DNA of 64,000 nt from Azophilus sp964638775 (GCA_964638775.1 CAZWZH010000040.1:1-64000); one strand, 5' to 3'. Numbered from the stretch's first letter, positions 26,719 to 36,216 are shown. Numbers and translations are program-made. The notes: generated by a model not told the origin, from the letters alone.

Positions 26719-27689
26719 CAGCGCTGCGCGCTCTGGATCATCTTCCAGGAGATGGCGAGACCCGTCAGGATCAGCAGAATGCCAATGCCGAACAGGTGCC
26801 TCGCTCCACCCAGCAGCACCTCCACGAGCTCCGGCTGCGTCGCCGCCTGCAGGCCGATCGCAGCCACGGGAACGAACGCCAGAATGATCATCGTCACGCG
26901 CGACTCGGCGGTCGCCGCCTTCAGCCGCGAGCGGTTGTCCATGCGTTCCCGCAACGTTGCGGCCAGGTTCGCGATCGACTCGGACAGGTTGCCGCCGGTG
27001 GACGATTGCGTCGAAACCACCGCCGCAAGCATCGAAAGCTCGCTGATGCGAATGCGGAACGCTTCGCGCTCCATGGCCGCGCCCATGGGAACCCCGAATT
27101 CCGTTTCCAGCACGATGTTGCGCAAGGAACCCTTTACCGGTTCCACCGCTGAACCGGCGATGGAGTGCAACGCCTGGTTGCTGGCGATGCCGAAACGCAC
27201 CATTCGCTGAAAGTCCTCGAGCGCGATCAGGAACCGGTCGCTGAATTCGGCTCGCCGGGCGTCTTCCATGGCCGTTCCGACGTTCCAGCCGATTGCGATA
27301 CCGGCGACTGCCGAGACCAGCAGCGTCGGCCACCCCGGCAGGCCGAAAAAGCCCATCGACGGGACGAGGGCCGCGAATGCCACCAGGCCGGCCGTACCCG
27401 CAATGGCAGTGGTGCGAATACCCCCGGAAAGCGGGTAACGGGCGTTGAGCCGCCCGATCAGCGCATTCTCCCTGGCTGCCTTGCGCTCCCGCGCCGGCTT
27501 GCCGACGGCTTTGCCGGCCGGTTCGCGGGTTTCGCTCGCCAGCAGGCTGCCTATGGCGCCCATGCGCCGGCGGACCTTGGCACGGCGGCGCAACGCCCGC
27601 GTGCCGGCGAGCGCAATCCATGCCAGGAGAAACGCAATTGCCGCACCGGCCAGGCTGATCCATTCGATAACGTTCAAAGCGAGGCGCAC
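26718..27689 (-). CDS. tadB: Flp/Tad pilus inner-membrane platform protein TadB
   Basis: A 323-residue membrane protein with an N-terminal helix, a basic linker, a helix pair around residues 95-135, and the T2SSF domain (RFLIALEDFQRMVRFGIASN, then STGGNLSESIANLAATLRER). It ends with two C-terminal helices. In Tad systems TadB pairs with TadC as the assembly platform. The gene lies 5 bp downstream of tadA and overlaps tadC by one base, in the usual tadA-B-C order. Confidence 0.92.
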   Translation of the reverse strand: MRLALNVIEWISLAGAAIAFLLAWIALAGTRALRRRAKVRRRMGAIGSLLASETREPAGKAVGKPARERKAARENALIGRLNARYPLSGGIRTTAIAGTAGLVAFAALVPSMGFFGLPGWPTLLVSAVAGIAIGWNVGTAMEDARRAEFSDRFLIALEDFQRMVRFGIASNQALHSIAGSAVEPVKGSLRNIVLETEFGVPMGAAMEREAFRIRISELSMLAAVVSTQSSTGGNLSESIANLAATLRERMDNRSRLKAATAESRVTMIILAFVPVAAIGLQAATQPELVEVLLGGARHLFGIGILLILTGLAISWKMIQSAQR

Positions 27690-27694
27690 CCGGT

Positions 27695-29059
27695 TCAGCC
27701 CTGTGTCGAGACCGCGCGCCCGCGCCCCATTGCGGCATTCAGCATGTCACCGTACCCCATGTCTTCGACGCGCTCGGTAAACGAGGGCCGCGAGCGGCTG
27801 CACTGAAAGCTGTCTGTGCCCGGATCGTACGACCACAGGTCGTCGAGTACGGCGACGTCGCCTTCAAGACCCGCCACATCGGTGATCGAGACGATGCGGC
27901 GCCTGCCGTCCCTGAACCGCGCCGCCTGTACGATGAGATCCACGGCCGAGATCACCTGGTTGCGAATCGCCGACATCGGTATCTCGCCCGAACCCATCAT
28001 CACCAGGTACTCAAGGCGGCTGATGGTGTCTCGAGGGTTGTTCGCGTGCACCGTGAACATCGAGCCCGGGTGACCGGTGTTCATGGCCTGCAGCGCTTCA
28101 AGGGCTTCGGGGCCGCGCACCTCCCCCACGATGATGCGGTCCGGGCGCATGCGCAGCGCGTTTTTCAGCAGGTCGCGCATGGAGATTTCACCGACGCCCT
28201 CCGACGACGGCGCCCGCGTTTCCAGGCGCACCACATGGGGCTGGCGCAGGCTCAGCTCCGCGGCGTCTTCCAGGGTAACCACCCGCTCTTCCGGGTCGAT
28301 GTTCCCCGACAGCGCGTTGAGAATCGTGGTTTTGCCCGCGCCGGTGCCGCCCGCGACCACGACATTGAGCTGCGCCCTGGTCGCCAGTTCCAGGAGGATC
28401 GCCATGGAGGGGTGCATGGCGCCGCCCCGGGCCAGTTCCTGAACGGTGAACCCCCCCTTGCGGAAGCGGCGGATCGAAATCGCCGCGCCGTCGATCGCCA
28501 GCGGCGGCCCGATGATGTTCACGCGGGAACCGTCATCGAGGCGCGCGTCGCACATGGGGCTCAGCTCGTCGATACGCCGCCCGACGTTCGAGGCGATGCG
28601 CTGTGCAATGCGGGTAATGTGGTCGGCGTCGCGGAATCGAATGTCGACGCGGCTGAGCTTGCCGCGGCGTTCGATATAAACCGAGTGCAGCCCGTTGACC
28701 AAAATGTCGCTGATCTCCGGATCCCTCAGCAGCGGGCCAATCGGACCCAGGCCCCGCATTTCGTCGACAAGGCGTGTGGACAGGCCGGCATGATTGCCGC
28801 CGACGGGGGGCGCCTCCGGGATCAGTTCCAGCCGGCGTATGAGGCCGCCGACCGTCTCGGTCAATTCGGCATCGTCCATCTCGGCGGCGCGCTCCGCATC
28901 CAGTGCCTCGAGCACCCGTTTGTGGTACCAGGGCACGATCGCCTCGAAACGGCCGAGGGCCGTCTCCCGCGGGGCGTCGGCAGACTCGGGAACGGCCGGG
29001 TCGCGACCGGAGCGCTGCCGGGCCGTCAGGCCGCGGCGATGGCGAATGGATTGGGCCAT
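27695..29059 (-). CDS. tadA: Flp/Tad pilus assembly ATPase TadA (CpaF)
   Basis: A 454-residue secretion ATPase of the GspE/CpaF family that powers pilus extension and retraction from the cytoplasm. It has a helical N domain (ALDAERAAEMDDAELTETVG), the CpaF signature ISDILVNGLHSVYIERRGKL, Walker A GGTGAGKTT (about residues 236-244), the Asp/His boxes around RVVTLEDAAELSLRQPHVVR, and Walker B-like MRPDRIIVGEVRGPEAL. All key catalytic segments are intact. It follows tadG by 9 bp. Confidence 0.96.
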   Translation of the reverse strand: MAQSIRHRRGLTARQRSGRDPAVPESADAPRETALGRFEAIVPWYHKRVLEALDAERAAEMDDAELTETVGGLIRRLELIPEAPPVGGNHAGLSTRLVDEMRGLGPIGPLLRDPEISDILVNGLHSVYIERRGKLSRVDIRFRDADHITRIAQRIASNVGRRIDELSPMCDARLDDGSRVNIIGPPLAIDGAAISIRRFRKGGFTVQELARGGAMHPSMAILLELATRAQLNVVVAGGTGAGKTTILNALSGNIDPEERVVTLEDAAELSLRQPHVVRLETRAPSSEGVGEISMRDLLKNALRMRPDRIIVGEVRGPEALEALQAMNTGHPGSMFTVHANNPRDTISRLEYLVMMGSGEIPMSAIRNQVISAVDLIVQAARFRDGRRRIVSITDVAGLEGDVAVLDDLWSYDPGTDSFQCSRSRPSFTERVEDMGYGDMLNAAMGRGRAVSTQG

Positions 29060-29068
29060 GGTATCGGT

Positions 29069-31606
29069 CTATTCCAGGAATCGAAGGTTTCGGCGGACGG
29101 TGAACAACGTCGTGAACGCGTTCTCGATCGCCTCGGCATCCGGGGTGACGAATACGTCCTGGCGGCCCGAGGCCCCACCGGCGGCGTCAACGCATCGTTC
29201 GAGTGTTGCAATTTGAGTTGCCCCGCTAACGGCATCGCCGATGAATATGGCGTTCACCCGCACGCGCCTCACACCCGCAATGCGACAGGCCTCGACAAAC
29301 CAGTCGTCGAGGCGCCGCGCCATCGTCGTGAACAGGTTCCCGAACCCGTAGCTGCCGCTGCCGGGCGATCCATCCCCGGCAATCGCCGGCGCCAGGCCCG
29401 CGAGGCTGAACGGGGCGACATCCTCAATCGGCGCCAGCGGAGCCGGGGGCACGGTGCCCGAATCGCCGACCAGCACCCGGTCGTCGGTTCGCCCGTACGG
29501 GCCGAACATGGACGTGGGCCGGCAAAGATGCCCGGCCTGCACGGGCCTGTTGTCGAACCCGAACTCGTTCGCTTCGTCCATCAGCGCATCGGTCGCGCCG
29601 GCGTCCTGGCCGCGGAAGAGTTGCGACGGCGTCAGGTTCTCCAGCACCGCCTTGCGGAGGCCGCGCCGGGCGGGTGTGTCGCCCGGCCAGCGGTCCAGCA
29701 ACCGGAAGGCGTCCAGCACGGCGTCCATGTTCGCACCTCCGAAACGGCCGTTGGACAGATAGCCTCTGAAGTGGCTGTTGAAATCGGCCTCGCTCCCTTC
29801 CTGGGCGGCATTGTGATAACGCTGCAAGTACCGGCTGGCCGAGATGGACCGGTTGCATCGGCGGCTGTCCCCCCACCTGGGATTCCCGGACGCTTCCGAT
29901 TCCACCAGCCTCGACCGGAGTTGTTCCCCGGGACCGCTCGCCCCGTCGGAAATGATCAATATCGACTTGTACAGCAGCGGATTGCAGGCGCCCTCCGCTT
30001 CGCCCGGCGCGCAAGGCACGCCCGGACGGTCGACGCCCTGAATGTCCTGCACCTGCCAGACGCGCTGCCAGAGCGGGGAAACGGTGCGCAGACCCCAGAC
30101 GATTCCCAGGGGGAGATAGGTTCCGGCCACGCCGGTCCAGCAACAGGGTTCGAACAGATCCTCAACCGCCAGGTTCGTCACCGCCTGGCGCAGGGCGGTG
30201 AAGTCGTCCGTCAGGGGCGTGATCGAACTCGCTGGACAGAGGGTTGCACCGCCCCGTCCGCCGGAGACGGACCAGTCGTTGTCCGCCTGGGATGGGTTAT
30301 CCTGAAGCCGGTTGTTCCGATAACCATCGGGCGCTACATGCAGACCCCTGGAGCCCTGGTCAAGCAGCCGGGCCATGACGGTCTGCAGGCGGTGGTCCGC
30401 CTGGCCGCCGATGCGCGCGTCCGGCCAGGAATACGCGGTGAAGAGGGTGTGCGGGTCGCCGGCATCCGGAGGTGCATCGGACAGGTGCAACGGCGTGCTG
30501 CCCGGCAAGGATGCAGACCCGGGCGACCAGCGCTCCACGCTCTTGGCGGCCGGCCAATTGCCGGCGTCGCCGGCGCTCCACCCCACCGGCCTTGCCCCGG
30601 AGTCCCAATAGGCGCCCCATCGGGCCATGACGCATCCGTTCCAGAAGTCCTCGTCGTCCACGACCCATTTGTCGAGCGAAGGAACCTGGGCGGACACATC
30701 CAGTTCCACGTCCGTTCGTCGCAGGTCCCAGTCGGAACCGTCGAGCAGGTTTGCGGGGAGGCCCAACGTGCGCAGGGGGCCGAGGTCGTTGCCGACACCA
30801 TAGTGCTGGAACGTATCCACCCATTGGCCGGCGCCGTCGTCCACGGCATCCTTTGCGGCTCTCAATGTGTCCGCGACCGTCTCGCCGGCGCCGGGCGCGC
30901 CGGCCAGCATGCGCAGATACCGTTCCTTGGCCGGCGTGCGGCCGGCTGTGCCGGTGTCGGCGACGTTTACGGCCGATGTGAACGGTACGATCGATACAAG
31001 CAGGCTTCCGGGAGTACTGACGCTTGTCGCTTCCATGACCTGGGCAACCTGCTCCATCGCGGTTTTCAGGCTGTCCAGCCGCGTAACCCGTGTGCCGTCT
31101 CCGGTTGTCATTCTGAAACCCATGGAATCGGAGATGTCCAGCGCGACGGCCACTTCGTAGCGTTCGGCCTCGAGCTTTACCCTCACCGAATCGTCAATGT
31201 CGTCGGCGCCGGCGTGCGAGCCGCCTTCGGCACCTTCCAGGTTCCAGATATCCCGGAACGCAATGGTCCCCTCGACGTTGATCGTGGTGACGCCCGTTCC
31301 GGTGTCGTGCGTCACCGTCACATCGGTCTCGTCCATGCCGAGGCCCGGCGTCGCTCCCTGCGCGAATTCGGCTACCCGCCGCCGTATCTGCGCGTCTATC
31401 GCGGGGTCTCCCGCTCCGGCCAGCAGCGGCCCCGCTGAGGAAATGGCCGCGCGCAGAGCCGTTCTGAATTCTTCCCATTGAAGTTCCCGCCAGGCGTAGT
31501 TCGTCATCATCGATCCGACCAACGCGAGAACGGCCAACGACGACGTGCAGGCGATGAGCATGCCGCCGCCCTTTTTCGAATGCAGGAACCCGGCCATCAC
31601 GGGCAC
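29069..31606 (-). CDS. tadG: TadG-like protein with von Willebrand A domain
   Basis: An 845-residue protein anchored by an N-terminal helix (about residues 15-33). A Tad-type pseudopilin-like start (HSKKGGGMLIACTSSLAVLA) is followed by a beta-rich section and a large vWA domain. The MIDAS motif DISDSMG is complete (D157, S159, S161). The protein is larger than most TadG and holds several Cys pairs (EPCCWTG, DRCNRS-like), probably periplasmic disulfides. TadG proteins are minor pilus components or anchors. The C terminus ends in a typical vWA helix (AEAIENAFTTLFTVRRNLRF). It overlaps the upstream tadE-like gene by about 10 bp. Confidence 0.82.
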   Translation of the reverse strand: MPVMAGFLHSKKGGGMLIACTSSLAVLALVGSMMTNYAWRELQWEEFRTALRAAISSAGPLLAGAGDPAIDAQIRRRVAEFAQGATPGLGMDETDVTVTHDTGTGVTTINVEGTIAFRDIWNLEGAEGGSHAGADDIDDSVRVKLEAERYEVAVALDISDSMGFRMTTGDGTRVTRLDSLKTAMEQVAQVMEATSVSTPGSLLVSIVPFTSAVNVADTGTAGRTPAKERYLRMLAGAPGAGETVADTLRAAKDAVDDGAGQWVDTFQHYGVGNDLGPLRTLGLPANLLDGSDWDLRRTDVELDVSAQVPSLDKWVVDDEDFWNGCVMARWGAYWDSGARPVGWSAGDAGNWPAAKSVERWSPGSASLPGSTPLHLSDAPPDAGDPHTLFTAYSWPDARIGGQADHRLQTVMARLLDQGSRGLHVAPDGYRNNRLQDNPSQADNDWSVSGGRGGATLCPASSITPLTDDFTALRQAVTNLAVEDLFEPCCWTGVAGTYLPLGIVWGLRTVSPLWQRVWQVQDIQGVDRPGVPCAPGEAEGACNPLLYKSILIISDGASGPGEQLRSRLVESEASGNPRWGDSRRCNRSISASRYLQRYHNAAQEGSEADFNSHFRGYLSNGRFGGANMDAVLDAFRLLDRWPGDTPARRGLRKAVLENLTPSQLFRGQDAGATDALMDEANEFGFDNRPVQAGHLCRPTSMFGPYGRTDDRVLVGDSGTVPPAPLAPIEDVAPFSLAGLAPAIAGDGSPGSGSYGFGNLFTTMARRLDDWFVEACRIAGVRRVRVNAIFIGDAVSGATQIATLERCVDAAGGASGRQDVFVTPDAEAIENAFTTLFTVRRNLRFLE

Positions 31607-32349
31607 CAGTTGCAGGCCGTGTATTCATGGACCGAACCCCAGGCCGCGCGTTTGCGGAATACGAGGGCGTTATCTGACAGGTCGAAAAAGCGGAGGCCAC
31701 CCATCACCACGCCGCCGAGCAGGCCCGGTTGGGGATGAATACACGTATCGACCACCACCCACCACTCCTGGAGCCTCAGGTTCCGGCTGAGCCAGGTATT
31801 CTGAGGCGGAACCGGAACGGCGTCGGGGGGTACTTCGTTGGGCAGCACCGCCTGGTCCGCCGGGAAGTGCTCGTCTGCATCCGGCATTCCCGTCTGCACG
31901 CCGGCACAGGCGCCCCCGCCGCCCCAGGTACCCAGCCCGCTGCCGGTTGCCGGCCAGCGCAGGGCCACCCTCGGCAGGCACCACTGGCTGGCGTCGGCGC
32001 AATCCGGATCCGGAACCGTGGCCGTCGCCAGCCGACGGTCGCCGCGGGCCACCAGCGTGACGTCTATGGTGCCCGAGCCGCCTTGCGCCAGCCGGCTCAT
32101 CACCCGCTCCACCACGATCGGAATCGGGTTGTCCGATGGCGACGCGCCCGTTTCGTTCGCGATCATTTCCGCGGCGACGAATGTCTCGCGCACGACGTCC
32201 GTACGGTACGCCGTGTATTGGCGCAGATTCCAGACGAGCGCCATCATCGCGATGATGAACGGCGCGAATATGACAAATTCCACGGCCGCGGAGCCGCGCA
32301 TCGCCCTTTTCAGCGCACGTTCGGGAAAGCTCGTGTGTGGTCGCACCAT
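31597..32349 (-). CDS. tadE: TadE-like pseudopilin 1
   Basis: A 250-residue protein with a prepilin-type N terminus. RGSAAVEFVIFAPFIIAMMA has Gly before the cut and Glu at +5, the TadV cleavage pattern, followed by one membrane helix. The body is Cys-containing and longer than usual for TadE. Tad pseudopilins are processed by TadV and probably prime the pilus. It is 38 bp downstream of the second TadE-like gene. Confidence 0.8.
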   Translation of the reverse strand: MVRPHTSFPERALKRAMRGSAAVEFVIFAPFIIAMMALVWNLRQYTAYRTDVVRETFVAAEMIANETGASPSDNPIPIVVERVMSRLAQGGSGTIDVTLVARGDRRLATATVPDPDCADASQWCLPRVALRWPATGSGLGTWGGGGACAGVQTGMPDADEHFPADQAVLPNEVPPDAVPVPPQNTWLSRNLRLQEWWVVVDTCIHPQPGLLGGVVMGGLRFFDLSDNALVFRKRAAWGSVHEYTACNWCP

Positions 32350-32387
32350 GTCAGGTTCCGGCTCGGCATCGGCCCAGGGTCGAGCCC

Positions 32388-32936
32388 TCAGGTTTGATTG
32401 CGGGCCCAGCTTTCGTGCTGGCGCCTGAACCCGTTCGGCCAGATCGCCTGCAGCGGGGCGAACAACGGCCGCACCACGATTCGGGAACGCACCAGGATCC
32501 AGCCATCGGTACCGGGAGCGCCACAGCCCGTTACCTCCCAGTCGACGCCGTCGAACAGGTCTTCATCGGCGACCACGCTGACATGCGCTTCCTCGGTGGC
32601 GGACCCTGTGGGCCATCGATGGGGGTCCAGCGGCAGCGTCAACATGCCGATGCGGTTGTCGTCGTTCCGGTCGAACAGCCAGGCGGCAAGGCCGTCGTCG
32701 TTGAACGCTTCGATCACCGCCGTTCCGCACGACGCCGGATCCGCCGCGGCGGCGCGGGCGCCTTCATGGGTTGCCCTGGCCAGCGCCTGGTCGAACATCG
32801 ACAGGCGGTAGAACTCGGCCACCGGCAGCAGCAGGGACATGGCCGCCATCAATACCAGCACATATTCGACTGCGAACGCGCCTCGCGCCCGCCCCTCGGC
32901 GCCGATTGGTCCACGCACCAGATTCCGCTCTTCCAA
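32388..32936 (-). CDS. TadE-like pseudopilin 2
   Basis: A 182-residue protein with a basic N terminus and a prepilin-like site: RGAFAVEYVLVLMAAMSLLL has Gly-1 and Glu+5. A single helix is followed by a periplasmic domain (FDQALARATHEGARAAAADP is typical of TadE/F). It is the first gene of the minus-strand half that leads on to tadC. The TPR/SPOR gene starts 80 bp away on the other strand, so the gap is a divergent promoter region. It contains AGTATACT, which could serve as a -10 in either direction. Confidence 0.8.
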   Translation of the reverse strand: MEERNLVRGPIGAEGRARGAFAVEYVLVLMAAMSLLLPVAEFYRLSMFDQALARATHEGARAAAADPASCGTAVIEAFNDDGLAAWLFDRNDDNRIGMLTLPLDPHRWPTGSATEEAHVSVVADEDLFDGVDWEVTGCGAPGTDGWILVRSRIVVRPLFAPLQAIWPNGFRRQHESWARNQT

Positions 32937-33016
32937 CGCCAGGCTTCGTCAATCCGAATCGTCAAGTATACTGCGCGAACGTGAGAAACAGGTAGCGCAG
33001 CCCTTTGCGATTCCTC

Positions 33017-34654
33017 ATGTTTCGCTCTGCCCGGTTCATTCTGCTGGCCGCACTTGTGCCGGCCTGTTCGCTCATGCCCCCACAGAGCGAGCACATCCGG
33101 GCCCGGCAAATGGAAGACGCGGTCGTTCCGATGGCGGCAACCGCGCTTGAGGCGGGGCAACTGGAGACTGCCCGGCGGTTGTACCGGCGGCTGCTGGTGG
33201 TCGACGCCGACTCTGTGCAGGCGCGCATGGGGTTGGGCGATGTGGCCATGCGCGAGCAGGAGACCGAAGCGGCCGCACGATGGTATTCGTCAGCCCTGGT
33301 GCGCGCCGACGAACCCGTAGCGCGGCATGCGGCGCTCCTGGCGCACGGCCGCGCCGCGCTTGCCGCCGGCCAACTCGAAGCCGCCCGCACCAGTTTCACG
33401 CGTCTCGCCGATCCCGCCGAGAACGCTTCGCGGTCCAGCGCCGCCTGGGGGCACAACGGCGTCGGTCTCACCTTGCTGCTCGAAGGCGACCTGCGGGGCG
33501 GCGTGGCCGCCATGGAGCGGGCGGTGCTGCAGGCCCCCGAAGAAGAGCGGTTTCGCGGCAACCTGGATCGTGCTCTCGCGATTCTGCGCGACCTTCCGGC
33601 ATCCGGCGCCTCCGGCGCAGATTCCGTCGGGGCTCCCGGCACACCCGGTACCGGTCGGGCAGAGCCCTACCCACCGCCCGTGCCATCGGTTTCCGACACG
33701 CCGCCTTCAACAGATTCCACTACAGATATCATTCTTGAAGACACCGTCCTTGAAGACACCGTCCTTGAAGATACCGTCCTTGAAGATACCGTCGAAGACA
33801 TCGTTGAATACATTATTGAAGACACCGACCGTGACGACGGGGACCGCCCGCTCGACGAAAAAGCGCTTCCCGACGAACCCGCGCCGCTTCCGAACGGGGG
33901 CGAATACGCGCCAGTCGAATATGCCCAGGTAGAGGAAGCCGTCGATACGGCGTTGCCGATGGACTCGGCCGAAGAACCAACGGCCCAAGCGGCGGCGCCG
34001 ACAACCTCCGCCGAGGACGCACCGGCGATTGCTGAGGCTGAAACGCCCCACGAGTTCGGCCCACCTCCCCCTGCGCAATCCGATTTACCCGAACCCCCCG
34101 TTGCCGCGAACGTGATTTCGCCTACACGCGTCCATGTGGTGACCGAGGACGACGCGCATTTCCTGCAGTTCGGCGCCTTCTCCAAACGCGCCAACGCCGA
34201 GACGCTGGTATCCCATATAACCGGCCTGACCGAACAACGCGTACAGATTACGGGTACGGAGACCGGCGCGGGTGTGCGGTTGCACAGGGTTCGTGTCGGT
34301 CCGATCTCCTCGGAGCTGGTACTTCTGGAAACAATGGCAACGTTCGAGTCGGCCGGCTATGCGATGGCCAATCCCCTGCAATCCTCCGCCCCGAGTGCAC
34401 CCGAGGCCGGGTTGGAGGACGGTTCGATGAGGACGATACTGGTCCGCACGGATGGGGAACAGTTTCTCCAGGCCGGCGCGTTCGCCGAGCGCAGTACGGC
34501 GGAAACGGTCGCCGGCGAACTCCGCGAGTTGACCGAACTGCCGGTGCGGATCAGCGTGGTCGACAGGGCCGACGACCCGCCGCTGCACAGGGTGCGCGTC
34601 GGTCCGATCGGTTCCGACGATCCGCTGCTCGCACGGCTCAAACCGGAAGATTGA
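33017..34654 (+). CDS. TPR lipoprotein with two SPOR domains (TadD-like)
   Basis: A 545-residue protein. The signal peptide ends in a lipobox-like LVPAC, so outer-membrane lipidation is likely, although Pro at -2 is unusual. TPR repeats (about residues 30-190: ALEAGQLETARRLYRRLLVV, AALAAGQLEAARTSFTRLA) resemble TadD. An acidic low-complexity linker with four LEDTV repeats follows. Two SPOR domains close the protein (about 379-450, HFLQFGAFSKRANAETL, and about 478-545, QFLQAGAFAERSTAETV). SPOR domains bind denuded peptidoglycan at division sites, which could place the pilus at a septum or pole. The gene is opposite in strand to the tad genes on both sides and splits the locus. The ATG is used, not a TTG four codons upstream. 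Confidence 0.82.
   Translation: MFRSARFILLAALVPACSLMPPQSEHIRARQMEDAVVPMAATALEAGQLETARRLYRRLLVVDADSVQARMGLGDVAMREQETEAAARWYSSALVRADEPVARHAALLAHGRAALAAGQLEAARTSFTRLADPAENASRSSAAWGHNGVGLTLLLEGDLRGGVAAMERAVLQAPEEERFRGNLDRALAILRDLPASGASGADSVGAPGTPGTGRAEPYPPPVPSVSDTPPSTDSTTDIILEDTVLEDTVLEDTVLEDTVEDIVEYIIEDTDRDDGDRPLDEKALPDEPAPLPNGGEYAPVEYAQVEEAVDTALPMDSAEEPTAQAAAPTTSAEDAPAIAEAETPHEFGPPPPAQSDLPEPPVAANVISPTRVHVVTEDDAHFLQFGAFSKRANAETLVSHITGLTEQRVQITGTETGAGVRLHRVRVGPISSELVLLETMATFESAGYAMANPLQSSAPSAPEAGLEDGSMRTILVRTDGEQFLQAGAFAERSTAETVAGELRELTELPVRISVVDRADDPPLHRVRVGPIGSDDPLLARLKPED
33734..33793 (+). repeat. Four 15-bp repeats encoding LEDTV
   Basis: Four tandem 15-bp units (CTTGAAGACACCGTC with a C/T change in the last two), in frame in the SPOR lipoprotein. 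The unit is a multiple of three, so copy changes would alter linker length without a frameshift. The acidic linker separates the TPR and SPOR parts. Confidence 0.85.
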
Positions 34655-34738
34655 CAACCCGCCCGTGCCGGTGGCCGGCGGCAACGATTACCTGCGCCAC
34701 CCTTTGCACGGCGCACCAAACAGGCGCGGCCAGCGGCT

Positions 34739-35851
34739 TCAGCCCGCCTCCTCCGTCGCGGCCACGCCCAAAAGCGTCTGCAGGAACCGGTCGATCGGCA
34801 GCCGGTCGCGGCGGGTCAGGGCCCGCTCCGGCTCCCCGAGCGCCATGGATTCCGCCATGTTTCGAATGTACGGAATTTCGACATCGGGCATTCGTTCGCC
34901 AAAGGCCGTGCGCAGTTGCTCATCGGTCAACAGGTTCGGCAGGGGCCGCGCGTGATTCAGTATGAGCGAGGAAACGTCTCCCTGCAGAACGCGCAACCAG
35001 CGTGTGGCTATGGAAACACCGGCAGGCGTCGGTTCGAACACGATGGCGTGATTGGTGACCAGATGCCGCATCGCCGCCAGGTGTTCCCTCGAAGCGCCAC
35101 AGATCAGTATCAGGTGGGCGTGGCTGGTCAGTTCATTGACGAGGGCGCACAGGGCGTCCGGATGGAAGTCGTCCTGTGCCGCCTGGTCGACAGGATGGGC
35201 GAGCAGGCTGATTCGGTTGGTGACGCTTGCCTGCAGCGACTCCAGGGCAAGGCCCTGGGTACTGTCCGGTTCCTGGAGCACCTGCGCCAATCCACGCTCC
35301 GGCCGGGTGTCCAGCGCCAGCGACAGCGACCCGAAGCCGGCATCGAGGTCGACACAACTGACATAGCGGCCCAGCCCGCCCGCAAGATGTGCGAAAAGCG
35401 CGGTAACGGTATTCACGCCCATGCCTTTTCCGTGCATCAGCACCACCTGGCTCGCCTGAATCTGCGGCCGTTCTTTCTCCTCGCTGACCGCAATGACCTC
35501 GCGTACGGCGCTGCGCAGATTGCCGGCATCGAGGGGTTTGGGGAGATACAGAAAGATGCCGCCCCGATACAGGTCGTTCGCCAGCACCACGTTGTTCTCC
35601 GACCCCGTGGCCAATATGACGCTCTCCGGCCGGCAGACCTGCAGCAGCGTTGCGACGTGCGAAAGGGGATTCTGCTCGCCGTCGAGGTCCACGAGCATGA
35701 TGTCGGACGACCGCGTGTCCCGGCTGGCCCGCGCGGCGTGCCTGACCGTGCCCCGGTGGATCTTTGCCGACGGGTCGACACCCTGAACGACACGCCTGCT
35801 GTACATGTCGTTCAGATAGGCTGTGAATTCCGAATCCGCCATCCAATCCAA
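34739..35851 (-). CDS. cpaE: Tad pilus localisation protein TadZ/CpaE with degenerate P-loop
   Basis: A 370-residue protein with an N-terminal atypical receiver domain (IMLVDLDGEQNPLSHVATLL, then IFLYLPKPLD) and a MinD/ParA-like ATPase domain. The P-loop reads HGKGMGVNT (residues 140-148). The deviant Walker A pattern KGGxGKT has lost its core Lys (Asn147), so ATP hydrolysis is doubtful. CVDLDAGFGSLSLALD still matches the Walker A' strand. TadZ proteins place the pilus at the pole. It ends 84 bp from the TPR/SPOR gene and is the last gene of the operon that starts with the pilin. Confidence 0.85.
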   Translation of the reverse strand: MDWMADSEFTAYLNDMYSRRVVQGVDPSAKIHRGTVRHAARASRDTRSSDIMLVDLDGEQNPLSHVATLLQVCRPESVILATGSENNVVLANDLYRGGIFLYLPKPLDAGNLRSAVREVIAVSEEKERPQIQASQVVLMHGKGMGVNTVTALFAHLAGGLGRYVSCVDLDAGFGSLSLALDTRPERGLAQVLQEPDSTQGLALESLQASVTNRISLLAHPVDQAAQDDFHPDALCALVNELTSHAHLILICGASREHLAAMRHLVTNHAIVFEPTPAGVSIATRWLRVLQGDVSSLILNHARPLPNLLTDEQLRTAFGERMPDVEIPYIRNMAESMALGEPERALTRRDRLPIDRFLQTLLGVAATEEAG

Positions 35852-36000
35852 TCGCGACGCCGCGATCCCGCAAGCATTGGGACGCTAGTGTACCCTTGCG
35901 AGGCTCTGCCTTCCCCTAATCGGGTCGAGTTGCCGGACTGCTGACTATCGGCTGCTGGCGTCGGCACGCACCGCGACAGTCGCCCGCACTTGAGCCAGCG

Positions 36001-36216
36001 CTAGTCGTCTTCCTCACCTCTCCACACGCCGACTGCCCGTTCCACCTGTTCCGAACGTTCCGGGCCGTCGCCCGCATCGTCCTTCAGGCGCGCGGATTCA
36101 GACATGAGTTCTCGCACGAAGGTCACGTACTCTCCGTCAGTCGGTGCGGACTCACAGCCGGCGACAAGGGCGTTAATCACGAAAGCCACCAGTAACTGCC
36201 ACGTCAGGCGTGTCAT
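36001..36216 (-). CDS. Small lipoprotein in the tad operon
   Basis: A 71-residue protein with a lipobox LVAGC near residue 20 and a short acidic mature part (ESAPTDGEYVTFVRELMSES, then charged residues). The start at 36216 is preferred: AAGG lies 7 nt upstream, and the frame extends 28 codons further without signal-peptide logic. It sits between the secretin and CpaE genes, where Caulobacter-type loci carry CpaD, a lipoprotein that helps the secretin. It is too short for CpaD. A secretin pilotin-like role is possible but only by position. Confidence 0.6.
   Translation of the reverse strand: MTRLTWQLLVAFVINALVAGCESAPTDGEYVTFVRELMSESARLKDDAGDGPERSEQVERAVGVWRGEEDD

Noticed and set aside
25741..27738. 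A 665-codon open frame that would join tadC to sequence opposite tadB
   Set aside because: The start at 26718 is fixed by TGATG coupling with tadB, and the upstream part has no domain.
28046..31438. A very long open frame on the plus strand opposite tadA and tadG
   Set aside because: It is the antisense shadow of GC-rich genes with strong domain evidence. The composition is Arg/His-rich with no motif. Similar long antisense frames oppose the MalT-like genes.
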